Notes under the pieces: generated by a model
The model's database searches: none
The model's input: the letters and a program-made list of their open reading frames with translations, nothing else
Told to the model about the DNA's origin: nothing
DNA from: Solobacterium sp.
Lineage (GTDB): Bacteria > Bacillota_I > Bacilli_A > Erysipelotrichales > Erysipelotrichaceae
DNA length: 46,080 nucleotides
Reading direction: 5' to 3'
Assembly (NCBI GenBank): GCA_022486935.1
Contig: JAKVJO010000005.1
Location: 1-46,080 of the forward strand
Program-made: the position numbers and the translations under genes
In this document: in pieces, positions 7,488 through 15,093 of the stretch
Position numbering within the stretch: the first letter of the stretch is position 1
Layout of the letters: every line of letters starts with the position of its first letter

Positions 7488-8837
7488 ATGAAACGGATTT
7501 CAACTATACTACTGTGCGGCCTGTTGGGATTATCACTGACAGGATGCGCATCCGGCGGAACATCATCCGCCACTGCAACAGCTGGCACTGCAGCAGGCAC
7601 CAATGATCAGACTGTACTGAAAGTCTCCGGACTGGACGGCGGCTATGGAACAGACGGCTGGAATGCAGTCGCAGAAGCGTTCACTGAAGAAACCGGCATC
7701 AAAGTCGAACTCGATCTGGAAAAGAATATTGCAGAGACACTTCGTCCGGTTCTGACTTCCGGAAAGAATGTACCGGATGTGATTTATCTCGCTGTTGGTG
7801 CAGAAGGCAAACTGACCGATACAATGATCTCAGAGAAACAGATCCAGGATATCAGCGATGTACTGACCATGACGATTCCGGGAGAGACCTCAACCGTCAA
7901 GGATAAGATTATCCCCGGATTCACAGATGCACTGACATCCAGCCCATATGGCGATGGAAAAATGTATCTGGCTCCGATTAACTACTCTCCGTGCGGACTC
8001 TTCTATAACGCAGGACTGTTTGAAGAAAAGGGATGGACAGTTCCAACTACATGGGATGAAATGTGGGAACTCGGCGACACCGCAAAGGCAGAAGGAATCG
8101 CACTCTTCACTTATCCGACAACTGGCTATTTCGATGCATTCTTCTCTGCTCTGCTGAATGAGACTGCCGGACCGGACACCTATACAAAACTGATGAATTA
8201 CGATCTTGAGTCATGGAAACTTCCGGAAGTTAAAGAAGCGTTTGATATCGTCGGCAAGCTGGCCGGCTACACCGAGTCCAATACCGTTGCAAACGCAAAC
8301 AGCGATGGATTTACAAAAAACCAGCAGCTGATTCTTGATAATCAGGCTCTGTTCTGCCCGAACGGTACCTGGCTGCCGGGTGAGATGAAAGATGCACCCC
8401 GTGCAGATGGCTTCAAATGGGGATTCATGGCGCTTCCTTCTTACAATTCAAGTGACCGCTATTCTTCAACGTTCTGCGAGCAGGTATATATTCCAAATGG
8501 TGCAGAAAACACAGATGCAGCAAAGCAGTTTATCTCATATCTGTATTCAGACAAGGCAGTAAAGCTGTTCTATGAAAATGGCGGAAATGTCATGCCGACA
8601 AATGATGCTTCTGACATGATCAGCGATGATGATGAAAACAAACTGTATTATTCCATCTATGACAATGGTGCCAAGGCAGACGCATCTGGATTTGCAGCAC
8701 ATGATGCAGTTGAGGGTGTTGATCTGACGTCCGCTGAAGGGATCCTTTATGGAACTGTCAACTCAGTTGTCAACGGCACAAAGACTGCAGACGAATGGTA
8801 CAACGCGGTCATCGAAGCAGTGCAGAAATACAACTGA
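7488..8837 (+). CDS. Sugar ABC transporter substrate-binding lipoprotein (GNB/LNB operon)
   Basis: A 449-aa family 1 extracellular solute-binding protein. The signal peptide MKRISTILLCGLLGLSLTGC ends in a lipobox with Cys20, so it is anchored outside the membrane. Typical features include the early GYGTDGWNAVAEAFTEETGIKVEL strand-helix-strand, NYSPCGLFYNAGLF and PTTWDEMWEL. It delivers an oligosaccharide to the two downstream permeases. Position in one operon with a GH112 phosphorylase points to galacto-N-biose/lacto-N-biose as ligand (inference). The start at 7488 has GGGAGGGAAAG upstream; the track's start 12 codons earlier lacks a signal-peptide-like beginning. Confidence 0.9.
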   Translation: MKRISTILLCGLLGLSLTGCASGGTSSATATAGTAAGTNDQTVLKVSGLDGGYGTDGWNAVAEAFTEETGIKVELDLEKNIAETLRPVLTSGKNVPDVIYLAVGAEGKLTDTMISEKQIQDISDVLTMTIPGETSTVKDKIIPGFTDALTSSPYGDGKMYLAPINYSPCGLFYNAGLFEEKGWTVPTTWDEMWELGDTAKAEGIALFTYPTTGYFDAFFSALLNETAGPDTYTKLMNYDLESWKLPEVKEAFDIVGKLAGYTESNTVANANSDGFTKNQQLILDNQALFCPNGTWLPGEMKDAPRADGFKWGFMALPSYNSSDRYSSTFCEQVYIPNGAENTDAAKQFISYLYSDKAVKLFYENGGNVMPTNDASDMISDDDENKLYYSIYDNGAKADASGFAAHDAVEGVDLTSAEGILYGTVNSVVNGTKTADEWYNAVIEAVQKYN

Positions 8838-8859
8838 AGCGTAATTCATTAGAAGGACG

Positions 8860-8892
8860 GCAGCGATGGAAACTTCATCGCTGCTTCTGTTT
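8860..8892 (+). terminator. Intercistronic hairpin after the binding-protein gene
   Basis: GCAGCGATG pairs with CATCGCTGC (9 bp) and is followed by TTCTGTTT. A partial terminator or mRNA-stabilising hairpin here would let the binding protein be made in excess over the permeases. Confidence 0.6.
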
Positions 8893-8904
8893 GGAGGGCA
8901 ATAT

Positions 8905-9798
8905 ATGACTCAGAATAAAGCTCGAAGTAAGTTTGTCCGGCGGTGTATTCTGCCATCGCTGATCCTGTTTACGATCTTCATGATCATACCGACATTGAAT
9001 GTGTTCTGGATGTCACTGCTGAAATGGGGCGGTCTCTCCAAGAACAAAACGTTTGTCGGTTTGAATAACTTTGTCATTCTTTCACAGGATATGAACTTTG
9101 TGCGGGCACTGCAGAATACAATCTTCCTGATCGTGATTGTGACTGTTGTGACGATGGCCGCAGCTGTGATACTGGCTTCCGTACTGGTTCGGGAAAATCT
9201 GAAAGGGCAGAATTTCTTCCGGGTGATTTTCTACATTCCGAATATTCTGTCAGTTGTTGTAATCTCGGCAATCTTCAGTGCTATTTATGATCCGGCCAAC
9301 GGTCTGCTCAACAGTATCATCAGTTTGTTTCAACCGTCCGGCTGGGAAACAATCAAGTTTCTCGGTGATCAGAAAATCGTTGTCTATTCCATTGCCGGCG
9401 CAATGATATGGCAGGCGATTGGCTATTACATGGTGATGTACATGGCCAGTATGAGTTCTATTTCACCCAGTCTCTATGAGGCTGCGGAACTGGATGGCGC
9501 AACCCGTGTCAAACAGTTCTTCTCGATCACGCTGCCGCTGATCTGGAATAATATCCGGACAACGCTGACCTTCTTTATCATCAGCACAATCAACCTGAGC
9601 TTCCTGTTTGTAAAGGTAATGACTGCCGGCGGCCCGGACGGAGCGAGTGAAACAGTGCTGAGTTATCTCTATAAGCAGGCATACAATAACGCATCCTATG
9701 GCTATGGCATGGCGATCGGTGCTGTTGTATTCATCCTGTCATTTGCACTGAGTGCTGCAGTCAGTCACGTGACAAAACGTGATGTCATCGAGTATTGA
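8905..9798 (+). CDS. Sugar ABC transporter permease (MalF type)
   Basis: A 297-aa inner-membrane subunit of a CUT1-type importer. It has six hydrophobic segments, starting with LPSLILFTIFMIIPTLNVFW. The cytoplasmic EAA loop that docks on the ATPase reads YEAAELDGATRVKQFFSITLPLI. The start at 8905 has GGAGGGCAATAT upstream, whereas the track start 13 codons earlier lies in the intercistronic hairpin. The stop lies 17 nt before the start of the second permease. No ATPase is encoded in this operon. Confidence 0.92.
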   Translation: MTQNKARSKFVRRCILPSLILFTIFMIIPTLNVFWMSLLKWGGLSKNKTFVGLNNFVILSQDMNFVRALQNTIFLIVIVTVVTMAAAVILASVLVRENLKGQNFFRVIFYIPNILSVVVISAIFSAIYDPANGLLNSIISLFQPSGWETIKFLGDQKIVVYSIAGAMIWQAIGYYMVMYMASMSSISPSLYEAAELDGATRVKQFFSITLPLIWNNIRTTLTFFIISTINLSFLFVKVMTAGGPDGASETVLSYLYKQAYNNASYGYGMAIGAVVFILSFALSAAVSHVTKRDVIEY

Positions 9799-9815
9799 GA
9801 AGGGGGGCGGAGAAC

Positions 9816-10691
9816 ATGAAGAAAAGCCGGCGGAATGCTTCACTGTTTAAAGTATTTATCTATGTGATTCTGATTGCCATAGCAATCTCTATCATTGTCC
9901 CGGTTGGCTGGGTGTTTCTGGCATCAATCAAGCAGAACTCGGAATTCTATGGCAATCCATGGCAACTGCCGAAGGGCTTCTATTTTCAGAATTTCATTGA
10001 TGCCTTTTCAAAGGCAAAGATGGGTGATTACTTTCTGAATTCCGTCACTGTTACTCTGCTTGCTCTGGTGATTCTGCTGGCAGTGGCTCTTCCGGCCGCC
10101 TATGTTCTGGCGCGATATGAATTCAAGGGTCGGAAGATCATCCGGATGCTGTATAATGCCGGACTGTTTATCAATGTGAACTATATTGTGGTGCCGATCT
10201 TCCTGATGCTGCTGGATTGGGATGATGCGCTGTATCAGGCATTGCATGTCGAGTTCTTTCTGAACAATATCTTCGTGCTTGCTGTGGTGTATGCAGCTAC
10301 GGCAATTCCGTTTACGGTCTATCTGCTGGCCAGCTACTTTGAGACTCAGCCGAAGACCTATGAGGAAGCGGCATTTATTGACGGATCCACCTATGGTCAA
10401 ACGCTGCGCAAGATCATGATTCCGATGGCCATGCCAAGTATTGTAACCGTCATTCTGTTCAACTTCCTGGCATTCTGGAATGAGTACATCATTGCCCTGA
10501 CATTGATGCCCGGTTCAAATAAGACGCTGCCTGTGGGACTGGTCAATCTGTCTCAGGCTGCACACGGCAAAGCAGAATATGGAACACTTTATGCAGGACT
10601 TGTCATCGTAATGCTGCCGACATTGATTCTTTACTGTCTGGTACAGAAAAAGCTGACCCAGGGAATGACCGTGGGCGGGATCAAGGAGTGA
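9816..10691 (+). CDS. Sugar ABC transporter permease (MalG type)
   Basis: A 291-aa partner permease. It has N-terminal hydrophobic segment VFIYVILIAIAISIIVPVGWVF, the periplasmic-type stretch found in MalG relatives, and the EAA loop YEEAAFIDGSTYGQTLRKIMIPMAMP. The C-terminus LTQGMTVGGIKE is characteristic of the MalG group. The start at 9816 has GGCGGAGAAC upstream, seven codons inside the track ORF. The next gene begins 4 nt after the stop, so translation is probably coupled. Confidence 0.92.
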   Translation: MKKSRRNASLFKVFIYVILIAIAISIIVPVGWVFLASIKQNSEFYGNPWQLPKGFYFQNFIDAFSKAKMGDYFLNSVTVTLLALVILLAVALPAAYVLARYEFKGRKIIRMLYNAGLFINVNYIVVPIFLMLLDWDDALYQALHVEFFLNNIFVLAVVYAATAIPFTVYLLASYFETQPKTYEEAAFIDGSTYGQTLRKIMIPMAMPSIVTVILFNFLAFWNEYIIALTLMPGSNKTLPVGLVNLSQAAHGKAEYGTLYAGLVIVMLPTLILYCLVQKKLTQGMTVGGIKE

Positions 10692-10695
10692 CGAT

Positions 10696-10869
10696 ATGAA
10701 AGATACAACAGCTGGAGAACTGGCATTCAGGATTGTACTGTTTCTTGTTTCTCTGATACTGGTCTTTATCGGCCAGCGGAATATTGGCTATCCGGGTCTT
10801 TTGATGGAACTGATCGGTTTGCTCGGGATGCTGATGGTATTGAATCTTTATAACCGGAAATTCAAATAG
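10696..10869 (+). CDS. DUF6903-like small membrane protein (57 aa), not in the ORF track
   Basis: A 57-aa protein beginning MKDTTAGELAFRIVLF with two hydrophobic segments (about 11-26 and 33-48), a GQRNIGYPGLL turn between them, and a basic NLYNRKFK tail. It matches my memory of the DUF6903 family, which recurs beside GH112 phosphorylases and ABC permeases. It has AAGGAG 8 nt before the ATG, inside the end of the permease gene, and sits 15 nt before the phosphorylase gene. Function is unknown. Its position suggests a helper of the importer or a small regulator of it. Confidence 0.82.
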   Translation: MKDTTAGELAFRIVLFLVSLILVFIGQRNIGYPGLLMELIGLLGMLMVLNLYNRKFK

Positions 10870-10884
10870 AAGGGATAACAATAA

Positions 10885-13041
10885 ATGAAACAGGGAGGCA
10901 GACTGACCATACCGACAGAACTTGGTATGGTGGATGATACATTGAATCTGATTCATGAACTGGATGCGGATGCGATCCGTGACTGTGATGGAACAGAGAT
11001 GCCGCAGCAGCTGAAGCATTGCGGCGCAAAGATTTATGCAACATATTACACAACCCGGAAAGACAATGCCTGGGCCGAGGCGAATCCTGATGAGGTTCAA
11101 CAGGAGTATCTGTCGAGTGACCGCTGCACGGCTGATGGGGAAAGTCTCACCATTGAACTGCTGCGGGGATTCAATCCTCAGGAACTGAAAGTAAATGATC
11201 TGGATGATCCGAAAACCTGGTGGGAGGTCATGGACCGCACGGTTGGCAAACCGCTGGATCCATCCTGCTGGAACTACTGTGCTGAAGATGGAACTGTGAC
11301 ATTAGAGAGTATTCCATATCATGTCTATACTGTCAGCTTCCTGGCGTTTCTGATCTGGGATCCGGTACACATGTACAATTTCATTACAAATGACTGGAAG
11401 GATGATCCGCATCAATGCACGTTGGATGTGAGACAGCCAAAAACTCAGGCTCACGTAATCGAAAAACTGGAGCGCTTCTGCCAGGAACATCCGGAGGTGG
11501 ATGTGATCCGTTTTACGACGTTCTTCCATCAGTTTACGCTGACCTTTGATGATCAGAAACGGGAGAAGTATGTCGAGTGGTTTGGCTACAGTGCAAGCGT
11601 CAGCCCGTATATACTGAAGCAGTTTGAACAGTGGGCCGGCTATCCTTTCCGACCGGAGTACATTGTGGATCAGGGCTATTTCAATTCGTTATTCCGTCAG
11701 CCTTCAAAGCAGTTCAGGGACTTCATTGAATTTCAGCAGATTGAAGTCTGTAAACTTGCTAAGAAACTGGTTGATATTGTCCATGGTTATGGCAAGGAAG
11801 CCATGATGTTTCTGGGTGACCATTGGATTGGCACCGAGCCTTACGGAAAATATTTTGAAGGGATTGGGCTTGATGCAGTGGTCGGCAGTGTTGGCAGCGG
11901 TGTGACCATGCGCATGATTTCTGATATCAAGGGCGTGAAATATACTGAGGGCAGGCTGCTTCCGTATTTCTTCCCCGATGTCTTCTGCGAGGGCGGCGAT
12001 CCAATCGGTGAAGCCAGACAGAACTGGCTGCAGGCAAGACGTGCAATTCTCCGCAGCCCGCTTGACCGTATCGGTTATGGAGGCTATCTGCACCTGGCAG
12101 AAGAGTGGCCCGGGTTTATCAGTACAATCCAGCAGGTAGTGGGTGAATTCCGGGAGATACACGAAAAAACCGGTGATACAAAGTCGAATACGGCACCGTT
12201 CAAAGTGGCAATTCTGAACAGCTGGGGCCATATCCGTTCCTGGATGAATAATCAGGTTCACCACTCAATCTATCATCGGGAAATCTACAGCTACGTCGGT
12301 GTCATTGAGTGTTTGTCCGGTATGCCATTTGATGTTGAGTTCATCGATTTCCAGGATGTCAGAGATGGTTTGGATCCGGATATCAGGGTGATTATCAATG
12401 CCGGTGATCGCGACACTTCCTGGAGCGGCGGCGACAGCTGGCTGGATCCCGAAATCACCTCAGCAATTCGAAAATTTGTCCATGACGGCGGCGGCTTTAT
12501 CGGTGTTGGAGAACCGACCGCGGTTCAGCATCAAGGAGCCTTCTTCCAACTGCGTGATGTATTGGGAGTAGATGAGGAAGTGGGGTATTCCCTGAGTACG
12601 GACAAGTACAATGTATGCAGACCGGAGCACTTCCTCATGGAAGACCTGAATGGAAAGCCAAACTTCGGAGAGGGTATGAAGGGTATCTATGCCTATGGTG
12701 ATCATTACCAGATCCTGGCTCAGGACGGGGAGTATACCCAGATGGCAGTCAATGAATACGGTCATGGCAGAGGAGTATATCTTGCAGGATTGCCATACAG
12801 TCCTGAAAACTGCCGACTGCTGCTGCGGAGTATCTATTATGCGGCACATCGGGAAGCGGACATGAAAGAATACTACGTAACCAATTGCAATACCGAGATT
12901 GCGGCCTATGAATCTGCCGGTGTTGCAGCGGTGATCAACAATACTTCTGAAACGGAGAAAACAGATGTCGTGCTCCATGGATCATTCCGCGAAACTCTGG
13001 AATTGAAGCCAGGGGAGATGCGCTGGATTTCAATTCGCTGA
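10885..13041 (+). CDS. gnpA: 1,3-beta-galactosyl-N-acetylhexosamine phosphorylase (GH112)
   Basis: A 718-aa cytosolic enzyme that splits galacto-N-biose or lacto-N-biose I with phosphate into galactose 1-phosphate and GalNAc or GlcNAc (EC 2.4.1.211). It has the full length of family GH112. It starts GGRLTIPTELGMVDDTLNLI, and MMFLGDHWIGTEPYGKYFEG is the likely acid/base aspartate region of the TIM-barrel. The middle to C-terminal part (INAGDRDTSWSGGDSW, GGGFIGVGEPTA) corresponds to the glutamine-amidotransferase-like second domain. No signal peptide is present, so the substrate must be imported intact by the upstream ABC system. GAAGGGAT lies before the ATG. It is the last gene of the operon. 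Preference between GNB (mucin core) and LNB (milk) cannot be decided by eye. Confidence 0.93.
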   Translation: MKQGGRLTIPTELGMVDDTLNLIHELDADAIRDCDGTEMPQQLKHCGAKIYATYYTTRKDNAWAEANPDEVQQEYLSSDRCTADGESLTIELLRGFNPQELKVNDLDDPKTWWEVMDRTVGKPLDPSCWNYCAEDGTVTLESIPYHVYTVSFLAFLIWDPVHMYNFITNDWKDDPHQCTLDVRQPKTQAHVIEKLERFCQEHPEVDVIRFTTFFHQFTLTFDDQKREKYVEWFGYSASVSPYILKQFEQWAGYPFRPEYIVDQGYFNSLFRQPSKQFRDFIEFQQIEVCKLAKKLVDIVHGYGKEAMMFLGDHWIGTEPYGKYFEGIGLDAVVGSVGSGVTMRMISDIKGVKYTEGRLLPYFFPDVFCEGGDPIGEARQNWLQARRAILRSPLDRIGYGGYLHLAEEWPGFISTIQQVVGEFREIHEKTGDTKSNTAPFKVAILNSWGHIRSWMNNQVHHSIYHREIYSYVGVIECLSGMPFDVEFIDFQDVRDGLDPDIRVIINAGDRDTSWSGGDSWLDPEITSAIRKFVHDGGGFIGVGEPTAVQHQGAFFQLRDVLGVDEEVGYSLSTDKYNVCRPEHFLMEDLNGKPNFGEGMKGIYAYGDHYQILAQDGEYTQMAVNEYGHGRGVYLAGLPYSPENCRLLLRSIYYAAHREADMKEYYVTNCNTEIAAYESAGVAAVINNTSETEKTDVVLHGSFRETLELKPGEMRWISIR

Positions 13042-13363
13042 TGGATATGTGAAATAACTTTCACCTGATACGGGTACTCTTCCTGATTGATGGAGATATT
13101 CCCATAACAGTGGGGATCACGGGCTTTTGAAAGAGAATGAAACTGTTCAAAACAGTAAGGTAAGCGCTTGCACAGACGGCTTCATGCGCGTATGATTTCT
13201 GTATCCGAGTAAACTCCACAAGATTGTTCGGAGGAAAAAGAAAGAGGAGGATTCCGCAGACACCTGCGGTGCGTCAGTGTGGAGACCTGACGTAAGACGG
13301 AACGCAAAGAACGCGTCCGGGAGATCTGTACTGCAGAGGCAGTCTGATCAAGGTGGAAAACGT
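13042..13363 (+). promoter_or_regulatory. Promoter, cre-like site and 160-nt leader of msmK
   Basis: TGCAAGCGCTTACC (minus, 13159-13172) matches 12 of 14 cre positions and overlaps the -35 element TTGCAC (13168-13173). TATGAT follows after 17 bp at 13191. The transcript would carry a leader of about 160 nt. The leader contains short inverted repeats (GCAG...CTGC, GTCAG...CTGAC) and a purine-rich GAGGAAAAAGAAAGAGGAGG stretch far from the start codon. No known riboswitch was recognised in it. The real ribosome site is AAGGTGG, 7 nt before the ATG at 13364. Confidence 0.5.
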
Positions 13364-14563
13364 ATGGCAACAGTATCTCTGAAACACATCTGCAAGATTT
13401 ATCCAAACGCTGAAGACACCAAGAAGAAAAAGAAGAAGAAGGGAGAGGAACCTGAGCATAATCACCATAACCTGCAGGTTACTGCAGAAGGTGTTCTTGC
13501 AGTTCAGGATTTCAACCTCGAAATCGCCGACAAGGAATTCATCGTATTGGTCGGTCCTTCCGGCTGCGGCAAATCTACTACACTGAGAATGGTCGCAGGC
13601 CTTGAAGAAATCACTTCCGGAGATCTTCTGATCGATGGCAAGCGTATGAACGATGTCGCTCCGAAAGACCGCGATATCGCCATGGTCTTCCAGAACTATG
13701 CACTGTATCCGCACATGACTGTGTACGAAAACATGGCATTCTCCCTGAAGCTGAAGAAAGCTCCAAAAGATGAAATCGACAAGAAGGTACGTCAGGCAGC
13801 TGAAATTCTGGAAATCACAGAATACCTCGATCGTAAGCCGAAGGCATTGTCCGGCGGCCAGAGACAGCGTGTCGCAATCGGCCGTGCCATTGTCCGTAAC
13901 CCTAAAGTATTCCTGATGGATGAGCCGCTGTCCAACCTGGATGCGAAACTCCGTAACCAGATGCGTGCAGAGATCATCAAACTCCGTCAGCGTATTGATA
14001 CCACATTTATCTATGTTACCCATGACCAGACTGAAGCTATGACCCTTGGCGATCGTATCGTCATCATGAAGGACGGCGTCATTCAGCAGATCGGTACTCC
14101 TCAGCAGGTATTTGACAGCCCGGCCAACCTGTTCGTTGCAGGCTTCATCGGTGTTCCTCAGATGAATATGTTCGACGGCAAGCTGGAGAAGAAAGATGGC
14201 AAGTACTATGTTGAACTGGGTGATGCGAAAGTTGAACTCAGCGAAGACAAGCAGAAGCGTCTGACTGCCAACGGCATTGATTCCCAGGATGTCACCGTCG
14301 GTGTACGTCCGGAACATATTGAAGTACATGAAGAGAAGGGCGCTACCATTCACGGCACCGTTGATGTCAGTGAAATGATGGGCTCTGCAGTTCATCTGCA
14401 TCTGCGTGCACTCGGCCGCGATACGATCATCATCGTACCGACGATTGACCTGAGTGGCGAACAGCGTGCCAACTTCGCAGCCGGCAAAGATGTCGAGTTC
14501 ACATTTGAAGGCAACTGCGTACACGTCTTCGATCCGAAGTCCGGCAGAAACCTCGAGTTCTAA
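13364..14563 (+). CDS. msmK: MsmK/UgpC-type ABC sugar importer ATPase
   Basis: A 399-aa ATP-hydrolysing subunit of CUT1 importers. Walker A GPSGCGKST lies at about 64-72, followed by the Q-loop VFQNYALYPHMTVYENMAF, signature LSGGQRQR, Walker B VFLMDEPLSNLD and H-loop VTHDQTEAMTL. A C-terminal OB-fold (TOBE) domain begins at about 280 and includes VGVRPEHIEV. Between IYPN and AVQDFNLEI the protein carries about 30 extra residues with seven consecutive lysines and an NHHN stretch, not usual in MsmK. It is the only importer ATPase in the window, while both ABC operons lack one, so it probably energises both (inference; MsmK is known to be shared in streptococci). Monocistronic, with a cre-like site and its own terminator. 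Confidence 0.93.
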   Translation: MATVSLKHICKIYPNAEDTKKKKKKKGEEPEHNHHNLQVTAEGVLAVQDFNLEIADKEFIVLVGPSGCGKSTTLRMVAGLEEITSGDLLIDGKRMNDVAPKDRDIAMVFQNYALYPHMTVYENMAFSLKLKKAPKDEIDKKVRQAAEILEITEYLDRKPKALSGGQRQRVAIGRAIVRNPKVFLMDEPLSNLDAKLRNQMRAEIIKLRQRIDTTFIYVTHDQTEAMTLGDRIVIMKDGVIQQIGTPQQVFDSPANLFVAGFIGVPQMNMFDGKLEKKDGKYYVELGDAKVELSEDKQKRLTANGIDSQDVTVGVRPEHIEVHEEKGATIHGTVDVSEMMGSAVHLHLRALGRDTIIIVPTIDLSGEQRANFAAGKDVEFTFEGNCVHVFDPKSGRNLEF

Positions 14564-14572
14564 GCATTCCTA

Positions 14573-14604
14573 CAGGGACAGTCAGTACATGGCTGTCCTT
14601 TTCT
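14573..14604 (+). terminator. Rho-independent terminator of msmK
   Basis: GGACAG pairs with CTGTCC across an 11-nt loop, followed by TTTTCTAT. Confidence 0.75.
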
Positions 14605-14681
14605 ATATCCATGTATGAAAACTGTTACATATCTATGTAAGAAATAGTTATAAATTTACTGAAAATATTATACAAATTGTA

Positions 14682-15027
14682 TTGACTCTGAACCTCCAAG
14701 TGAGTAATCTAATAGCATCATCACTGAAATGCATTGAACAGGACATGACTGCTTCAAGGGAATCAAGAGAGCCGGTGCTTGGTGAAAGCCGGTATTCCCG
14801 ATAAAGGCCAGCCCTCACCTGCCAGCAGCCTGGTGAACGGAAGAGACTTCTTCCAAGTAGCTGTGGACGGTATCCAGCCGTTAACCGGGAGCGTATTCCC
14901 AATCGGGGATATGCAGTAAGAGGCCATGAAGGTTCATGGCAATCGAAGTGGTACCGCGGAGGAATACACAGCCTTCGTCTTCGAAACTCATGTCGGTGGG
15001 CATGATGCGAAGACGGGGCTTTTTGTT
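14682..15027 (+). promoter_or_regulatory. T-box leader (tRNA-sensing riboswitch) upstream of cstA
   Basis: The hallmark T-box AAGTGGTACCGCGG lies at 14946-14959. Stem I is recognisable by AGAGAG followed by GGTGCTTGGTGAAAGCC (distal loops) inside a GGGAAT/ATTCCC helix. A terminator (CTTCGTCTTCG paired with CGAAGACGGGG, then CTTTTT) ends at 15026. TGGT in the antiterminator bulge would pair with a tRNA whose discriminator base is A. The specifier codon is not certain: in GCCCTCACCTGCC, CTC (Leu) is my first choice and GCC (Ala) the second. TTGACT at 14682 may be the -35 element; the -10 is weak. The leader reads through when its tRNA is uncharged. Confidence 0.93.
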
Positions 15028-15093
15028 TACCTCAGTGATGAACGAAGGGGCTGATGGTTCAGCAGTGAATCCATCAGATAGAGGGGTAAGAGT

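Noticed and set aside
13415-13450. A-rich AAG-repeat tract in msmK as a frameshift site
   Set aside because: The frame is intact on both sides and the runs are short; no alternative product is evident.
13274-14524. 416-aa minus-strand ORF
   Set aside because: Antisense shadow of msmK, whose motifs are unmistakable on the plus strand.
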